Part shown: positions 35,953 to 44,287 of the stretch, one piece after another | Layout of the letters: every line of letters starts with the position of its first letter | How positions within the stretch are numbered: the first letter of the stretch is position 1 | Source of the DNA: Marivirga atlantica | GTDB taxonomy: Bacteria > Bacteroidota > Bacteroidia > Cytophagales > Cyclobacteriaceae | Assembly: GCF_016734805.1 (NCBI RefSeq) | Contig: NZ_JAERQG010000001.1 | Location: 1,426,001 to 1,490,000 of the forward strand | DNA: 64,000 nt | Direction of reading: 5' to 3' | The notes under the pieces: generated by a model | Databases searched by the model: none | Told to the model about the DNA's origin: nothing | What the model saw: only the letters and a program-made list of their open reading frames with translations | Program-made: the position numbers and the translations under genes

Positions 35953-36876
35953 ATGAAAAAACTATTAGCCTTTACCTCCATAATCCTTATCAGCTCTAAT
36001 CTTTTGATAGCGCAAGATGTTCAGTTTTACCATAACGATGAGGGTGAAAAGCATCTGATTGGGGAATATTCTGTAGAATATCTTAAGCAAGACACTACCT
36101 ATTCACATTGGTTCAATGAGGGTTATGCCGATTTCCAATTAAAAGAAAAAGATTACAACTGGGCTGAAAACTTAAAGGATGATACCGTTGAAATTTATAT
36201 GGGTACCTGGTGTGGCGATAGCCAGGAATGGGTACCGCGTTTCGTAAAACTCTGGGATGAACTTGGCCTGGATCGTGAACAATTAAAATTTACTGCTTTA
36301 TATGGTTCGGGTGATAATTATAAACAAGGCCCTAATGGTGAAGAGAAAGGATTGAATATTCATCGCGTTCCAACCTTCATCTTTAAAGAAGATGGAAAGG
36401 AATATGCCAGAATTGTAGAATCTCCAAGCACTGATTTATTAACTGATGTAGCACAAATTGCATCGGGTTATCCTTCAGCTCCTAACTATGCTGGTGCAAC
36501 TTATATGCTTAATTTATTTGATGAAAAAAGCATGGAAGAGATCTATAAAGATATGAACAATGTTTGGCGAACACTTTACTATAAAGTGGGTCGATATGCT
36601 GAGCTAAACACGCTAGGGAACGTTCTATATGCTGCAGGACAGAAAGATCAGGCACTATTCGCATTTAATTTAAACACAGCCTATTACCCTGGTAACTGGC
36701 GTGTTCAGGAGCGTTTCGCTGAATTACTGGCAGAAATGGAAGATTACGAGAATGCAATAATTTTCTATGAGAAAGTAGTTCAACTGAACCCTGAAAACGA
36801 AGAAGCCAAATTAGAACTCGAAAGAATAAAGAAACTACAAGCTGAAAAAGAAGAAACAAAAAAGGATGCTGATTAA
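35953..36876 (+). CDS. Exported thioredoxin-fold protein with C-terminal TPR
   Basis: 307 residues from the ATG at 35953, chosen because it gives a signal peptide (MKKLLAFTSIILISSNLLIA-Q); an upstream in-frame start would run antisense through the NTF2-like gene. A thioredoxin-like domain (about 75-180) has the motif WCGDS at residues 86-90, so the usual second cysteine is Ser and disulfide exchange would need another thiol; the cis-proline region is HRVPTFIF. Two tetratricopeptide-type helices pairs follow (about 225-295). Likely periplasmic; function unknown. Confidence 0.82.
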   Translation: MKKLLAFTSIILISSNLLIAQDVQFYHNDEGEKHLIGEYSVEYLKQDTTYSHWFNEGYADFQLKEKDYNWAENLKDDTVEIYMGTWCGDSQEWVPRFVKLWDELGLDREQLKFTALYGSGDNYKQGPNGEEKGLNIHRVPTFIFKEDGKEYARIVESPSTDLLTDVAQIASGYPSAPNYAGATYMLNLFDEKSMEEIYKDMNNVWRTLYYKVGRYAELNTLGNVLYAAGQKDQALFAFNLNTAYYPGNWRVQERFAELLAEMEDYENAIIFYEKVVQLNPENEEAKLELERIKKLQAEKEETKKDAD

Positions 36877-36888
36877 GCATCCTTTTTT
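36860..36888 (+). terminator. Terminator of the thioredoxin-fold gene
   Basis: GGATGCT (36864-36870) and AGCATCC (36876-36882) around GATTA, extended by A/T pairs and six T. The stop codon is inside the loop and stem. Confidence 0.9.
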
Positions 36889-36912
36889 AACCCAACTATT
36901 CTCCCGTCCTAT

Positions 36913-37221
36913 TTATATCTTAGCATTTAACGAGGCCCATCCGCCACCATTCACTACATTTTCGTATCCTTTTGCTTCCAGAATACCTTTTGCACGGCCA
37001 CTGCGCATGCCTGAAGCACAGCAGGTAATAACAGGTTTCTGCTTATCCTTCAATTTGCTCAAATTTCTTTCTAGCGTATCAAGTGGAATGTTTATGGATC
37101 CCTTTATATGACCTCCACTATATTCTCCCGGAGTTCGCACATCTACTATAATAGCACCTTCATCAACTAGAGCCTTATAATCTACACTTTTTATACCTAA
37201 TAAATCTTTTAGAAAATTCAT
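36913..37221 (-). CDS. Single-domain rhodanese
   Basis: 102 residues. Sulfur-carrier/sulfurtransferase domain with VDVRTPGEYSGGHIKGSINIP and the active-site loop CASGMRS with catalytic Cys68 (preceded by Cys67). The loop length fits thiosulfate/persulfide-type enzymes. First gene of a leftward sulfur cluster; an exact copy of the 14-bp palindrome GTAACAATTGTTAC lies 48 bp upstream of its start, matching the site upstream of the ETHE1-like gene at 41.5 kb. Confidence 0.93.
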   Translation of the reverse strand: MNFLKDLLGIKSVDYKALVDEGAIIVDVRTPGEYSGGHIKGSINIPLDTLERNLSKLKDKQKPVITCCASGMRSGRAKGILEAKGYENVVNGGGWASLNAKI

Positions 37222-37268
37222 AACTCGTTCTTTTTTACGTAAATGTAAGCAGTTCTAGTTGGCTAAAA

Positions 37269-37282
37269 GTAACAATTGTTAC
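37269..37282. promoter_or_regulatory. Crp/Fnr-type operator, copy 1
   Basis: Perfect palindrome GTAACAATTGTTAC, 48 bp upstream of the rhodanese gene start. Identical to the one at 41536-41549. Likely bound by the Crp-family protein encoded at 41581-42219 (inference from identity and proximity). Confidence 0.7.
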
Positions 37283-37287
37283 CTAGC

Positions 37288-37704
37288 TCAATGCGGCAGG
37301 TGATTTCTTAGCAGACCATAACAATAAGTACCCAAAAGGGCTGATAAGATCATTAAAATAGCCACATTAACTCCATTACCTACTAAAATGAAAAGTGGTC
37401 CGGGGCATGCTCCGGTAAGTGCCCAGCCAAAACCAAAGATTAACCCTCCAATGGTATACCTGGCCCAGCTAAATTTTTTAGGAGGCATGTGAATAGGTTC
37501 TCCTGCTAACGTTTTAATATTAAAGTATTTGATGACTTGAAGACCTATTATTCCAATTACAACGGCTGAGCCAATCACTCCATACATGTGAAATGCATCA
37601 AACTGAAACATCTCAAAAATTCTATACCACGAAATAACCTCAGCTTTGGTTAGCGTGATTCCAAATATGATACCTACTACTAAGTATTTAAAAAATTTAA
37701 GCAT
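37288..37704 (-). CDS. YeeE/YedE-family sulfur-compound transporter, second half-protein (DUF6691 type)
   Basis: 138 residues, four hydrophobic segments. The core motif GFGWALTGACPGPLFILVGNG (about 94-114) carries the cysteine used by YeeE-type channels to relay thiosulfate. In E. coli YeeE is one chain; here it is split into two genes whose products should pair. The partner gene lies 10 bp upstream, so the two are co-transcribed. Confidence 0.9.
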   Translation of the reverse strand: MLKFFKYLVVGIIFGITLTKAEVISWYRIFEMFQFDAFHMYGVIGSAVVIGIIGLQVIKYFNIKTLAGEPIHMPPKKFSWARYTIGGLIFGFGWALTGACPGPLFILVGNGVNVAILMILSALLGTYCYGLLRNHLPH

Positions 37705-37714
37705 AAATCAGCAA

Positions 37715-38293
37715 TCAAAGATTTAAAAGATAAGGCATTACGAAATGTGTGATTAATAAACCTCCGGCAAAGAAGCTAATAGTAGCCAGTAAAGAAGCTT
37801 TTTGTAAATCACTTAGTCCTGTAATGGCATGCCCTGAAGTACAGCCGCCTCCATATCGGGTGCCGAAACCTACCAGAAAACCACCCAATACAATGAAGAT
37901 GAATCCTTGCAAACTCAACACATTACTCCAGTTAAATACTTCTGAAGGAAGTAACTCATCAGCTTGTACATAAATATCATAGGAGGCCAACTTTTCCGCA
38001 GTAGTTTCTGCTATTTGAATAAGTTGATTATCACTCATAAACTCATGTGCTATAAACCCGCCTATTATTAAACCTAAAGCAAACACCAAATTCCAGCCTT
38101 GCTGTTTCCAATCATAATCGAAATAATCGCAACTTTTGCCTCCACCAAGTATCGAACACATGGTTCTTAAGTTGGATGACAGTCCAAAAGTTTTTCCAAA
38201 CAATATTAAAGACAACATTACTACCGCTATCAACGGCCCCGCTACATACCAGGGCCAGGGCTGATTAATCCATTCTATAAAACTACTCCACAT
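37715..38293 (-). CDS. YeeE/YedE-family sulfur-compound transporter, first half-protein
   Basis: 192 residues from the ATG at 38293 (a GTG at 38311 is a possible longer start). Four or five hydrophobic segments; RTMCSILGGGKSCDYF near the start and FGTRYGGGCTSGHAITGLS (about 142-160) are the conserved cysteine motifs. Imports thiosulfate or related sulfur compounds together with the half-protein encoded downstream. The inverted repeat ATGTA-AC-TACAT lies 27 bp upstream. Confidence 0.9.
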   Translation of the reverse strand: MWSSFIEWINQPWPWYVAGPLIAVVMLSLILFGKTFGLSSNLRTMCSILGGGKSCDYFDYDWKQQGWNLVFALGLIIGGFIAHEFMSDNQLIQIAETTAEKLASYDIYVQADELLPSEVFNWSNVLSLQGFIFIVLGGFLVGFGTRYGGGCTSGHAITGLSDLQKASLLATISFFAGGLLITHFVMPYLLNL

Positions 38294-38319
38294 ATTTATT
38301 TTAGTTATCACCCTATTAA

Positions 38320-38331
38320 ATGTAACTACAT
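38320..38331. promoter_or_regulatory. Inverted repeat upstream of YeeE pair
   Basis: ATGTA-AC-TACAT. The core is the same as in the longer inverted repeat upstream of the YceI gene (44173-44192), which suggests a shared regulator but is short enough to arise by chance. Confidence 0.3.
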
Positions 38332-38504
38332 ATAATTTTGTTGCGCTTATGTAGGATATTAATGACTTTTGTCTTTAACAGAACAATTCAATGGAAAAAC
38401 AATGAGTTGTAAAAAGCCTTTATGCTGCTAACAGTCCGTATTTTGCCTTGTTCTACGAACAGATTACCTTATATTCGCTCTTCTGAAAAATTAATAATAA
38501 AAAT

Positions 38505-39890
38505 ATGTTTAGATCCGAAACTTATAAAAATAGACGAGCTCAGCTGAGCAAAGATGTGAATGAAGGTATCATCCTATTGCTGGGCAATACGGAAAGCAGT
38601 ATGAACTTTGCCGACAACCATTACCACTTTGTTCAGGATAGTTCTTTCCGCTATTTTTTCGGACTGATAAATCCTGATATTGCAGGTATCATAGATTGTG
38701 ACAGTGGAGAGGAAATGCTCTTTGGCGATGATCTTACCATTGATCAAATTGTATGGACAGGTTTTCAGCCTACCATGAAAGAATTAGCTGAGCAAGTAGG
38801 TATAGACAAAACTGCCCCTTTTGCCAAATTAGCCGAACTAGTGCAGAAAGCTTTGGCAGATGGCAGAACCGTACACTACCTCCCACCATATCGTGCTACG
38901 CAAAGGATTACCTTATCTAACTTAACTAATCAAGCAGTCAGCAAAGTTGACGAGGGAGCCTCAGTAAAACTGATTAAGGCTATAGTGAAGCAAAGAAATA
39001 TTAAAACCACTGAGGAAATTGAAGAACTAGAAAAAGCAGTTGACATCACCGCTCAAATGCACATTGCTGCGATGCAGCATACCCGTCCTGGTATGAAGGA
39101 ATATGAGGTAGGTGCCATTGTGCAAAATACGGCTAAGATGCATGGCGCTGAGCTGAGCTTCCCAATGATTATTACAAAAGATGGACAAACACTACATAAC
39201 CATTATCAAGGAAACACCCTGAAGTCAGGTGATTTATTGCTTTGCGATAGCGGTGCCCAGGCAGTTTCTGGCTACTGCGGTGACATGACTAGGACTTTCC
39301 CTGTTGATAAAAAGTTCACCAGTCGACAGGCAGAGCTTTATCAAATCGCTTTAGATGCTCATGAAGCAGCTATCAAAGAACTTGCTCCGGGCAAGAGATT
39401 CAAAGACATCCATTTACTTGCCGGAAAAACCATTTTTGAAGGATTGAAAGCTGTGGGATTAACTAAAGGCGATACTGAAAGCGCTGTAGCAGCAGGAGCT
39501 CATACCATGTTCATGCAAACTGGTCTGGGACATATGATGGGGATGGATGTACATGACATGGAGAACCTAGGTGAGCCTTATGTGGGCTATACTGACGAAC
39601 TGAAGAAATCAACTGAATTTGGCTTGAAGTCTTTACGTTTGGGTAAAGCATTAGAAGCAGGAAATGTAATCACTGTGGAACCTGGTATCTACATCATCCC
39701 ACAGCTGATAGATCTTTGGAAAAGTGAGAAGAAATATGAAGAATTCATCAATTATGATGAGCTAGAGAAATATAAAGACTTTGGTGGTATCAGAATTGAA
39801 GAGGATTTTGTGATAACTGATGAGGGTGCAAAAATGCTTGGCAGACAAGTACCTAAAACCATTGCTGATGTAGAAAATACCAGAGCTTAA
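38505..39890 (+). CDS. pepP: Xaa-Pro aminopeptidase (M24B)
   Basis: Removes N-terminal residues preceding proline. An aminopeptidase-P N-terminal domain (about 1-150; FADNHYHFVQDSSFRYFFGL) precedes the pita-bread metallopeptidase domain with ligands in LLLCDSGAQ, CGDMTRTFPV, the His in GLGHMMGMDVHD, VEPGIYIIP and GGIRIEEDFV. Length 461 is usual for the bacterial PepP group. Alone on its strand between leftward sulfur genes; a strong bidirectional terminator follows after a REP-like palindrome. Confidence 0.95.
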   Translation: MFRSETYKNRRAQLSKDVNEGIILLLGNTESSMNFADNHYHFVQDSSFRYFFGLINPDIAGIIDCDSGEEMLFGDDLTIDQIVWTGFQPTMKELAEQVGIDKTAPFAKLAELVQKALADGRTVHYLPPYRATQRITLSNLTNQAVSKVDEGASVKLIKAIVKQRNIKTTEEIEELEKAVDITAQMHIAAMQHTRPGMKEYEVGAIVQNTAKMHGAELSFPMIITKDGQTLHNHYQGNTLKSGDLLLCDSGAQAVSGYCGDMTRTFPVDKKFTSRQAELYQIALDAHEAAIKELAPGKRFKDIHLLAGKTIFEGLKAVGLTKGDTESAVAAGAHTMFMQTGLGHMMGMDVHDMENLGEPYVGYTDELKKSTEFGLKSLRLGKALEAGNVITVEPGIYIIPQLIDLWKSEKKYEEFINYDELEKYKDFGGIRIEEDFVITDEGAKMLGRQVPKTIADVENTRA

Positions 39891-39908
39891 TTAGATAATG
39901 TAAAGTAA

Positions 39909-39993
39909 CTGGTAATTGCGAGGAACAAAGTAATCTTTTGATTGCTTATAGAATTAAAACAAAGATTGCCTGCGCTGCGCTCGCAATAACCAG
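39909..39993. repeat. REP-like palindrome, family A
   Basis: CTGGTAATTGCGAG (from 39909) pairs with CTCGCAATAACCAG (ending 39993) with one mismatch, and AATCTTTTGATT/AAAGATTGCC inside adds a second stem. This is the TTGCGAGG...CGCAA type of intergenic palindrome found in many Bacteroidota genomes. Confidence 0.65.
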
Positions 39994-40014
39994 GAAAAAA
40001 TTCAATTTCATAAA

Positions 40015-40049
40015 AAAAAGGCTAGCTGAATCATTCAGCTAGCCTTTTT
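40015..40049. terminator. Bidirectional terminator, 16-bp perfect stem
   Basis: AAAAAGGCTAGCTGAA pairs perfectly with TTCAGCTAGCCTTTTT around the loop TCA. Placed between the convergent peptidase and ETHE1-like genes, with T-runs on both strands. Confidence 0.93.
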
Positions 40050-40070
40050 CATTTGAGGATAAAGTTTACT

Positions 40071-41483
40071 TTATTTCAACGTAGTAGGACAAACATAATC
40101 GGTGGTAGGAATATCCGTTTGGCTAATGGCTTTGAAACCACCGGCTACATCTACCAAATTGTGAAAACCTCTTGATTTTAAGATAGAGGCAGCAATCATA
40201 GAACGATAACCGCCTGCACAATGCAAGTGATAGGTTTTATCTTCCTCCAGTTTTTCCATTTCTTCATTGATGTAATCTAAAGGATGATTTACCGCATCTT
40301 CTACATGCTCAGCACTAAATTCTGATGGCTTACGTACATCTACAACATGTAAATCACCTTTCTTTAATTCATCAGCAAATGCTGTTGCAGGAATAGATTT
40401 TACAGCATCCGTTTCTTTTCCGGCTGCTTTCCAGGCATCAATGCCTCCTTTAAGGAAACCTAAAGTATTGTCATAGCCCACACGAGATAAGCGTGTCACC
40501 ACTTCTTCTTCTCTGCCTTCGTCAGCAAGGAAGATGATCGGCTGCTGCAAATCCGGAATTAAAGCACCTACCCAAGGAGCGAAACCACCATCAATACCAA
40601 TAAATATTGAGTTAGGAATATGCGCCTGAGCAAAATCCTTTTGGTTTCTGGTATCCAATACCAAGGCACCTTCATGGTTGGCATAAGCCTCAAAAGTATC
40701 TACATCCAAAGCAACTTTACCTTTAGCCAAAATATCATCTAATCCATGGGTATCTGCCGATTTGTTCATAGCCACATTAGCTGCAAAATATTGCGGAGGT
40801 GGCAACAAACCATCTGTCACTTCTTTGATGAATTCTTCCTTGGTCATATCAGCACGAAGTGCATAATTCGTCTTTTTCTGATTGCCTAATGAATCGGTAG
40901 TTTCTTTGCTCATGTTTTTGCCACAAGCTGAACCTGCACCATGTGCAGGATACACGGTTACCTCATCAGGAAGTGTCATGATTTTATTTCTAAGACTATC
41001 ATATAGCATGCCTGCCAAATCATCCTGTGTGATGTCACCTTTTTGAGCAAGGTCTGGTCTACCTACATCACCAATAAATAAAGTATCACCACTGAAAATG
41101 GCTTCCTCTTTACCTTCCTCATTTATAAGTAAATAAGTGGTACTTTCCAATGTATGACCAGGCGTGTGAAGTACTCTTATTTTAATTTTACCGATGTTAA
41201 ATTCTTCTCCATCTTTTGCCTCATAGCTTTCGAATTCAGTCTTTGCCGTTGGTCCATAAACAATGGTGGCACCGGTTTTCTTCGCTAAATCAACATGTCC
41301 GGAAACAAAGTCCGCATGGAAGTGCGTCTCAAAAATATATTTTATGGTAGCACCTCTTTTCTGCGCTCTTTCTATATAAGGAGCACTTTCACGAAGTGGA
41401 TCCACAATGGCTACTTCACCATCACTTTCTATATAGTAAGCTCCCTGCGCCAGACATCCTGTATATATTTGTTCAATATGCAT
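40071..41483 (-). CDS. ETHE1-like metallo-beta-lactamase-fold hydrolase fused to two rhodanese domains
   Basis: Probable persulfide dioxygenase or related thiol/persulfide enzyme. The N-terminal domain (about 1-240) has the metal motif THFHAD at residues 53-58, HTPGHT, and SGDTLFIGDVGRPDL, typical of ETHE1/glyoxalase-II-like proteins. Rhodanese 1 (about 265-355) has Asp/Glu where the catalytic cysteine should be (LADEGREE), so it is inactive. Rhodanese 2 (about 375-455) is intact with Cys422 in CAGGYRS. A GTAACAATTGTTAC palindrome lies 52 bp upstream. Acts with the rhodanese and YeeE genes in sulfide/persulfide handling. Confidence 0.93.
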   Translation of the reverse strand: MHIEQIYTGCLAQGAYYIESDGEVAIVDPLRESAPYIERAQKRGATIKYIFETHFHADFVSGHVDLAKKTGATIVYGPTAKTEFESYEAKDGEEFNIGKIKIRVLHTPGHTLESTTYLLINEEGKEEAIFSGDTLFIGDVGRPDLAQKGDITQDDLAGMLYDSLRNKIMTLPDEVTVYPAHGAGSACGKNMSKETTDSLGNQKKTNYALRADMTKEEFIKEVTDGLLPPPQYFAANVAMNKSADTHGLDDILAKGKVALDVDTFEAYANHEGALVLDTRNQKDFAQAHIPNSIFIGIDGGFAPWVGALIPDLQQPIIFLADEGREEEVVTRLSRVGYDNTLGFLKGGIDAWKAAGKETDAVKSIPATAFADELKKGDLHVVDVRKPSEFSAEHVEDAVNHPLDYINEEMEKLEEDKTYHLHCAGGYRSMIAASILKSRGFHNLVDVAGGFKAISQTDIPTTDYVCPTTLK

Positions 41484-41535
41484 AACAATGATTTTTTATT
41501 CTTGGTAAAACTAACGTGGCTGCTGCCTTATTGAC

Positions 41536-41549
41536 GTAACAATTGTTAC
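41536..41549. promoter_or_regulatory. Crp/Fnr-type operator, copy 2
   Basis: GTAACAATTGTTAC, 52 bp upstream of the ETHE1-like gene and 31 bp beyond the stop of the Crp-family gene. Exact copy of the site upstream of the rhodanese gene. Confidence 0.7.
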
Positions 41550-41580
41550 AATCTTATAACAGCCTCATGCAAGCTCAAAT

Positions 41581-42219
41581 TTAAAGTATTTCAATTTTAT
41601 TTCTATGCTGCTCAATTTTTTCCTCCTTCTCCAGCTTTTTGAGCACACGTGAAATCACTACCCTGGAGGTATTCAATTCATCTGCAATTTGTTGATGCGT
41701 TTTATTGATTTCGTAAGAGCCACTGGCCTGCTTTTTATCGAGTAGATATTTATACACACGCTCATCGAGGTGCATAAAAACCATGCTGTCGAGGGTGGTG
41801 AGTAGTTCATCAAAACGCATTTGGTATGAACGCATCACAAACCTTCTGAACGAGGGATATTTCTGCATCCAGCTGTCAAGGTAGGCGGTAGGCATCATCC
41901 AGAGGACGGAATCTTCTTCTGCCACTACATGAAAGGCACTTTTCTTTTGTTCAATACAACAGGTGATAGACATGGCACAGGTTTGTCCTCCTTCCAAATA
42001 ATAGAGAAATACCTCATTACCGTTTTCGTCATGCCTCATCACTCTTAAAATACCTGTGATAACAATTGGCATTTCACTGGCATTCTGATTAGGGCTCACT
42101 ACATTTGCTCCTGCCTTAACTTTCTTTAGCCTTCCTAATGTGGCTATTTCATCAATTAGAGGCTGCTCCTGAATGATTCCTGATAGTGTATCTTTTATAT
42201 TAAAATTAGTTTCTGACAT
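41581..42219 (-). CDS. Crp/Fnr-family regulator of the sulfur module
   Basis: 212 residues. Effector domain (about 20-135) and a C-terminal winged helix with HQQIADELNTSRVVISRVLKKLEKE (about 172-196), the classical Crp/Fnr recognition helix with a VVISRVL core. MSITCCIEQKKSAFHV contains paired cysteines that could sense redox or sulfur species, though the N-terminal Fnr cluster is missing. It is followed by the ETHE1-like gene on the same strand. The identical palindromes at 37269 and 41536 are its likely targets. Confidence 0.92.
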   Translation of the reverse strand: MSETNFNIKDTLSGIIQEQPLIDEIATLGRLKKVKAGANVVSPNQNASEMPIVITGILRVMRHDENGNEVFLYYLEGGQTCAMSITCCIEQKKSAFHVVAEEDSVLWMMPTAYLDSWMQKYPSFRRFVMRSYQMRFDELLTTLDSMVFMHLDERVYKYLLDKKQASGSYEINKTHQQIADELNTSRVVISRVLKKLEKEEKIEQHRNKIEIL

Positions 42220-42307
42220 AAATTAAATAAATTGCCAATAATCCATACTTACTGATGGCCGAAAGGTTTGATGCAAATAACAGAAAAATTAATCAAAGTA
42301 CCCTGAT

Positions 42308-42937
42308 ATGAAGGCAAGTCGTATCGATTTATCAACTTATAAGAGAAAGGAACATTTTGAGTTTTTTAGTCAATTTGATGAACCCTTCTTCGGCATGGCT
42401 GCCAATGTAAACTGTACCGAGGCCTACCGCTTTTGCAAGCAACAGAACTGCTCTTTTTATGCTTTTTATACGCATGTTATTGCTAAAGCCATCAATAAAA
42501 TAGAGGCGCTTCGTACCAGAATTATTGAGGAGGAGTTATGGTTATTAGAAGAAACACACGTTTCAGCTACAGTGCTTCGCGAAGATGAAACTTTCGCCTT
42601 TTCAAGAATACCCTATCATAAAGACTTCAGTATTTTTCAGGAAAATATGCAGAGGGAAATTGAGCAGGTAAAGCAAACCGAAGGACTTAATTTAGTAGTT
42701 AATGAGGCCGATGTGTTCCATTACTCTAGCGTGCCTTGGGTGCAATTTACAGCTATATCACATGCCAGAAAATTTAAAACTGACGACAGCATACCTAAAC
42801 TTTCGGTAGGTAAAATGCTGGAAGAAGGAAGTGAAAAACTGCTTCCAATTTCCATACATGTAAACCATGCTGTTGTTGACGGGCTACAAGTAGGTCAGTT
42901 TTTTGAGAAGTGTGAAGCCTATTTTAAAATTGAATAA
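42308..42937 (+). CDS. Chloramphenicol-acetyltransferase-like protein
   Basis: 209 residues, the length of type A CAT enzymes. The catalytic HxxxD is present as His187 and Asp191 in NHAVVDGLQVG, and TEAYRFCKQQNCSFYAFYTHVIAKA matches the CAT fold. Several chloramphenicol-contact residues differ from proven enzymes (for example VPWVQFTAISH), so it may be a distant acetyltransferase with another substrate; resistance is not shown. Overlaps by 14 bp the convergent flavin reductase gene. Confidence 0.88.
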   Translation: MKASRIDLSTYKRKEHFEFFSQFDEPFFGMAANVNCTEAYRFCKQQNCSFYAFYTHVIAKAINKIEALRTRIIEEELWLLEETHVSATVLREDETFAFSRIPYHKDFSIFQENMQREIEQVKQTEGLNLVVNEADVFHYSSVPWVQFTAISHARKFKTDDSIPKLSVGKMLEEGSEKLLPISIHVNHAVVDGLQVGQFFEKCEAYFKIE

Positions 42938-43448
42938 GCTGTTCAGCCTGTTCTGCTAATAACTCATTGTAAAGATCATCGGTAATTTCTTCTCCGTCAA
43001 AATTAGATTCTATTCTGGCCAGTTTAGGCTTTAGTGCCAGCACATGCATACCTAAATAATTGAAGATATCAGTCATATGGCTCAAGGCTAAACCACCGCC
43101 TTGTACGCCAGAAGAAATACCTACTAAAGCACATTTCTTATTCCTGAAGCTGTTAGGATATTCCAGTCCGTCAATAAAGGCTTTTAGTACACCAGGGAAA
43201 GAACCATTGTATTCGGGGATGATGAAAACAAATTTCTCTGAAGAACTTATCTGCTCTCTGAAAGGATTGAATTCGTCATTCTTTCCGGAATTTTCATAGA
43301 GTGCTGAAACCGTAAAGTCTGCAGGTAGTTCCGCCAAATCAATAACAGAAGCTTTATAGCCCTTCTTACTGAGTAAATCATGGTAAAGAGCTGCCACTCT
43401 GGATGATACTGAATTCTTTCGGTTAGTACCTGCTACTATCGTTATCAT
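42924..43448 (-). CDS. NADPH-dependent FMN reductase-like flavoprotein
   Basis: 174 residues with a flavodoxin-like fold. GTNRKNSVSSR (about 7-17) binds the FMN phosphate and IPEYNGSFPGVLKAFIDG (about 76-93) the isoalloxazine. Reduces FMN, quinones or azo compounds with NAD(P)H; the substrate is not specified. Single gene; a REP-like palindrome lies upstream and the YceI gene further upstream on the same strand. Confidence 0.92.
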   Translation of the reverse strand: MITIVAGTNRKNSVSSRVAALYHDLLSKKGYKASVIDLAELPADFTVSALYENSGKNDEFNPFREQISSSEKFVFIIPEYNGSFPGVLKAFIDGLEYPNSFRNKKCALVGISSGVQGGGLALSHMTDIFNYLGMHVLALKPKLARIESNFDGEEITDDLYNELLAEQAEQLIQF

Positions 43449-43483
43449 AGAATGATTTTTCTGTTGATGGCTTAAAAATAAAT

Positions 43484-43521
43484 GTCATCCTGCCTCCGCA
43501 TAAGTAGGGAAACAGGATGAC
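43484..43521. repeat. REP-like palindrome, family B, copy 1
   Basis: GTCATCCTG (43484-43492) and CAGGATGAC (43513-43521) form a perfect 9-bp stem with a 20-base interior. Same ends as the two copies near 62.4 kb. Confidence 0.7.
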
Positions 43522-43560
43522 AAATTTAGAATTAAATAATCCTTATGTAAAGAATTGGAT

Positions 43561-44151
43561 TTATTTAGTAGAAAGTAATAAGTCTACTTTGAAATCGTCA
43601 TAGATCATTTTATCACCTAATCCGTCAAAGAAAGAACCTGATCCGTAGCGGATATCCCACTTTGTTCTGTCTAAATCGAAATTAGCAGTAGCATTTACTT
43701 TACCGCCTACCATACTTACTGTAGCAGGGAAAGTAACTTTATTGGTTTTTCCTTTAATGGTTAAATCACCCGAGATGAAGTGTGTAGCATCAGTAGCCTC
43801 ACTTTTATCAACTGAAGTGATTGTAAAAGTAGCAGTAGGGTGCTTTTCTACGCTGAAGAAATCATCAGAGCGTAAATGGCCCATTAGTTTACCTTTCATA
43901 TCGCCACTTAAATCTTCTACATCAATAGTAGTCATATCAATTACGAATGAACCACCAGTAATCTGATCGCCATCAACTTCTAAACCACCTGATTTGATTT
44001 TCACGGTTCCGTTGTGCTGCCCTGTAACTTTTTCACCTACCCAGGCAATTCTGCTGGCAGCGGTATCAACTGCTAATTCTTTTCTTACAATTGTAAATGC
44101 CGATAAAACTACAGCAAGTGCTAATCCGATTGTTAAAAGTGTTTTTTTCAT
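43561..44151 (-). CDS. YceI-family exported lipid-binding protein
   Basis: 196 residues with an N-terminal signal/anchor (MKKTLLTIGLALAVVLSAFTIV). The lipocalin-like YceI domain shows RIAWVGEKVTGQHNGTVKI near the start and LTIKGKTNKVTFPATV plus FDLDRTKWDIRYGS near the end. Proteins of this family bind isoprenoid chains in the periplasm. A long inverted repeat just upstream (44173-44192) suggests dedicated control. Confidence 0.93.
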   Translation of the reverse strand: MKKTLLTIGLALAVVLSAFTIVRKELAVDTAASRIAWVGEKVTGQHNGTVKIKSGGLEVDGDQITGGSFVIDMTTIDVEDLSGDMKGKLMGHLRSDDFFSVEKHPTATFTITSVDKSEATDATHFISGDLTIKGKTNKVTFPATVSMVGGKVNATANFDLDRTKWDIRYGSGSFFDGLGDKMIYDDFKVDLLLSTK

Positions 44152-44172
44152 TATTTCTTTTGGTTTTAGATT

Positions 44173-44192
44173 TTACATGTACCTACATGTAA
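44173..44192. promoter_or_regulatory. Perfect 9-2-9 inverted repeat upstream of the YceI gene
   Basis: TTACATGTA-CC-TACATGTAA, 21 bp before the YceI start codon. Size and position fit a repressor operator. Confidence 0.6.
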
Positions 44193-44287
44193 TTGTATGC
44201 AAACTTAAAAACAAAAATTAGGTTACAAAAAGTCGGAAATAATTTTTGAGGATTCATAATATCCCATCAAATTGAAGTAAAATTGAA

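Noticed and set aside
35880-35981. Upstream extension of the NTF2-like gene
   Set aside because: The internal ATG at 35879 gives a normal signal peptide; the extension overlaps the divergent promoter and start.
40015-40049. Very long perfect palindrome as a mobile-element end
   Set aside because: It lies between convergent genes with T-runs on both strands and is best explained as a bidirectional terminator.
42308-42937. Proven chloramphenicol resistance gene
   Set aside because: The fold and HxxxD are present, but the substrate-contact region differs from tested enzymes, so only a CAT-like label is justified.
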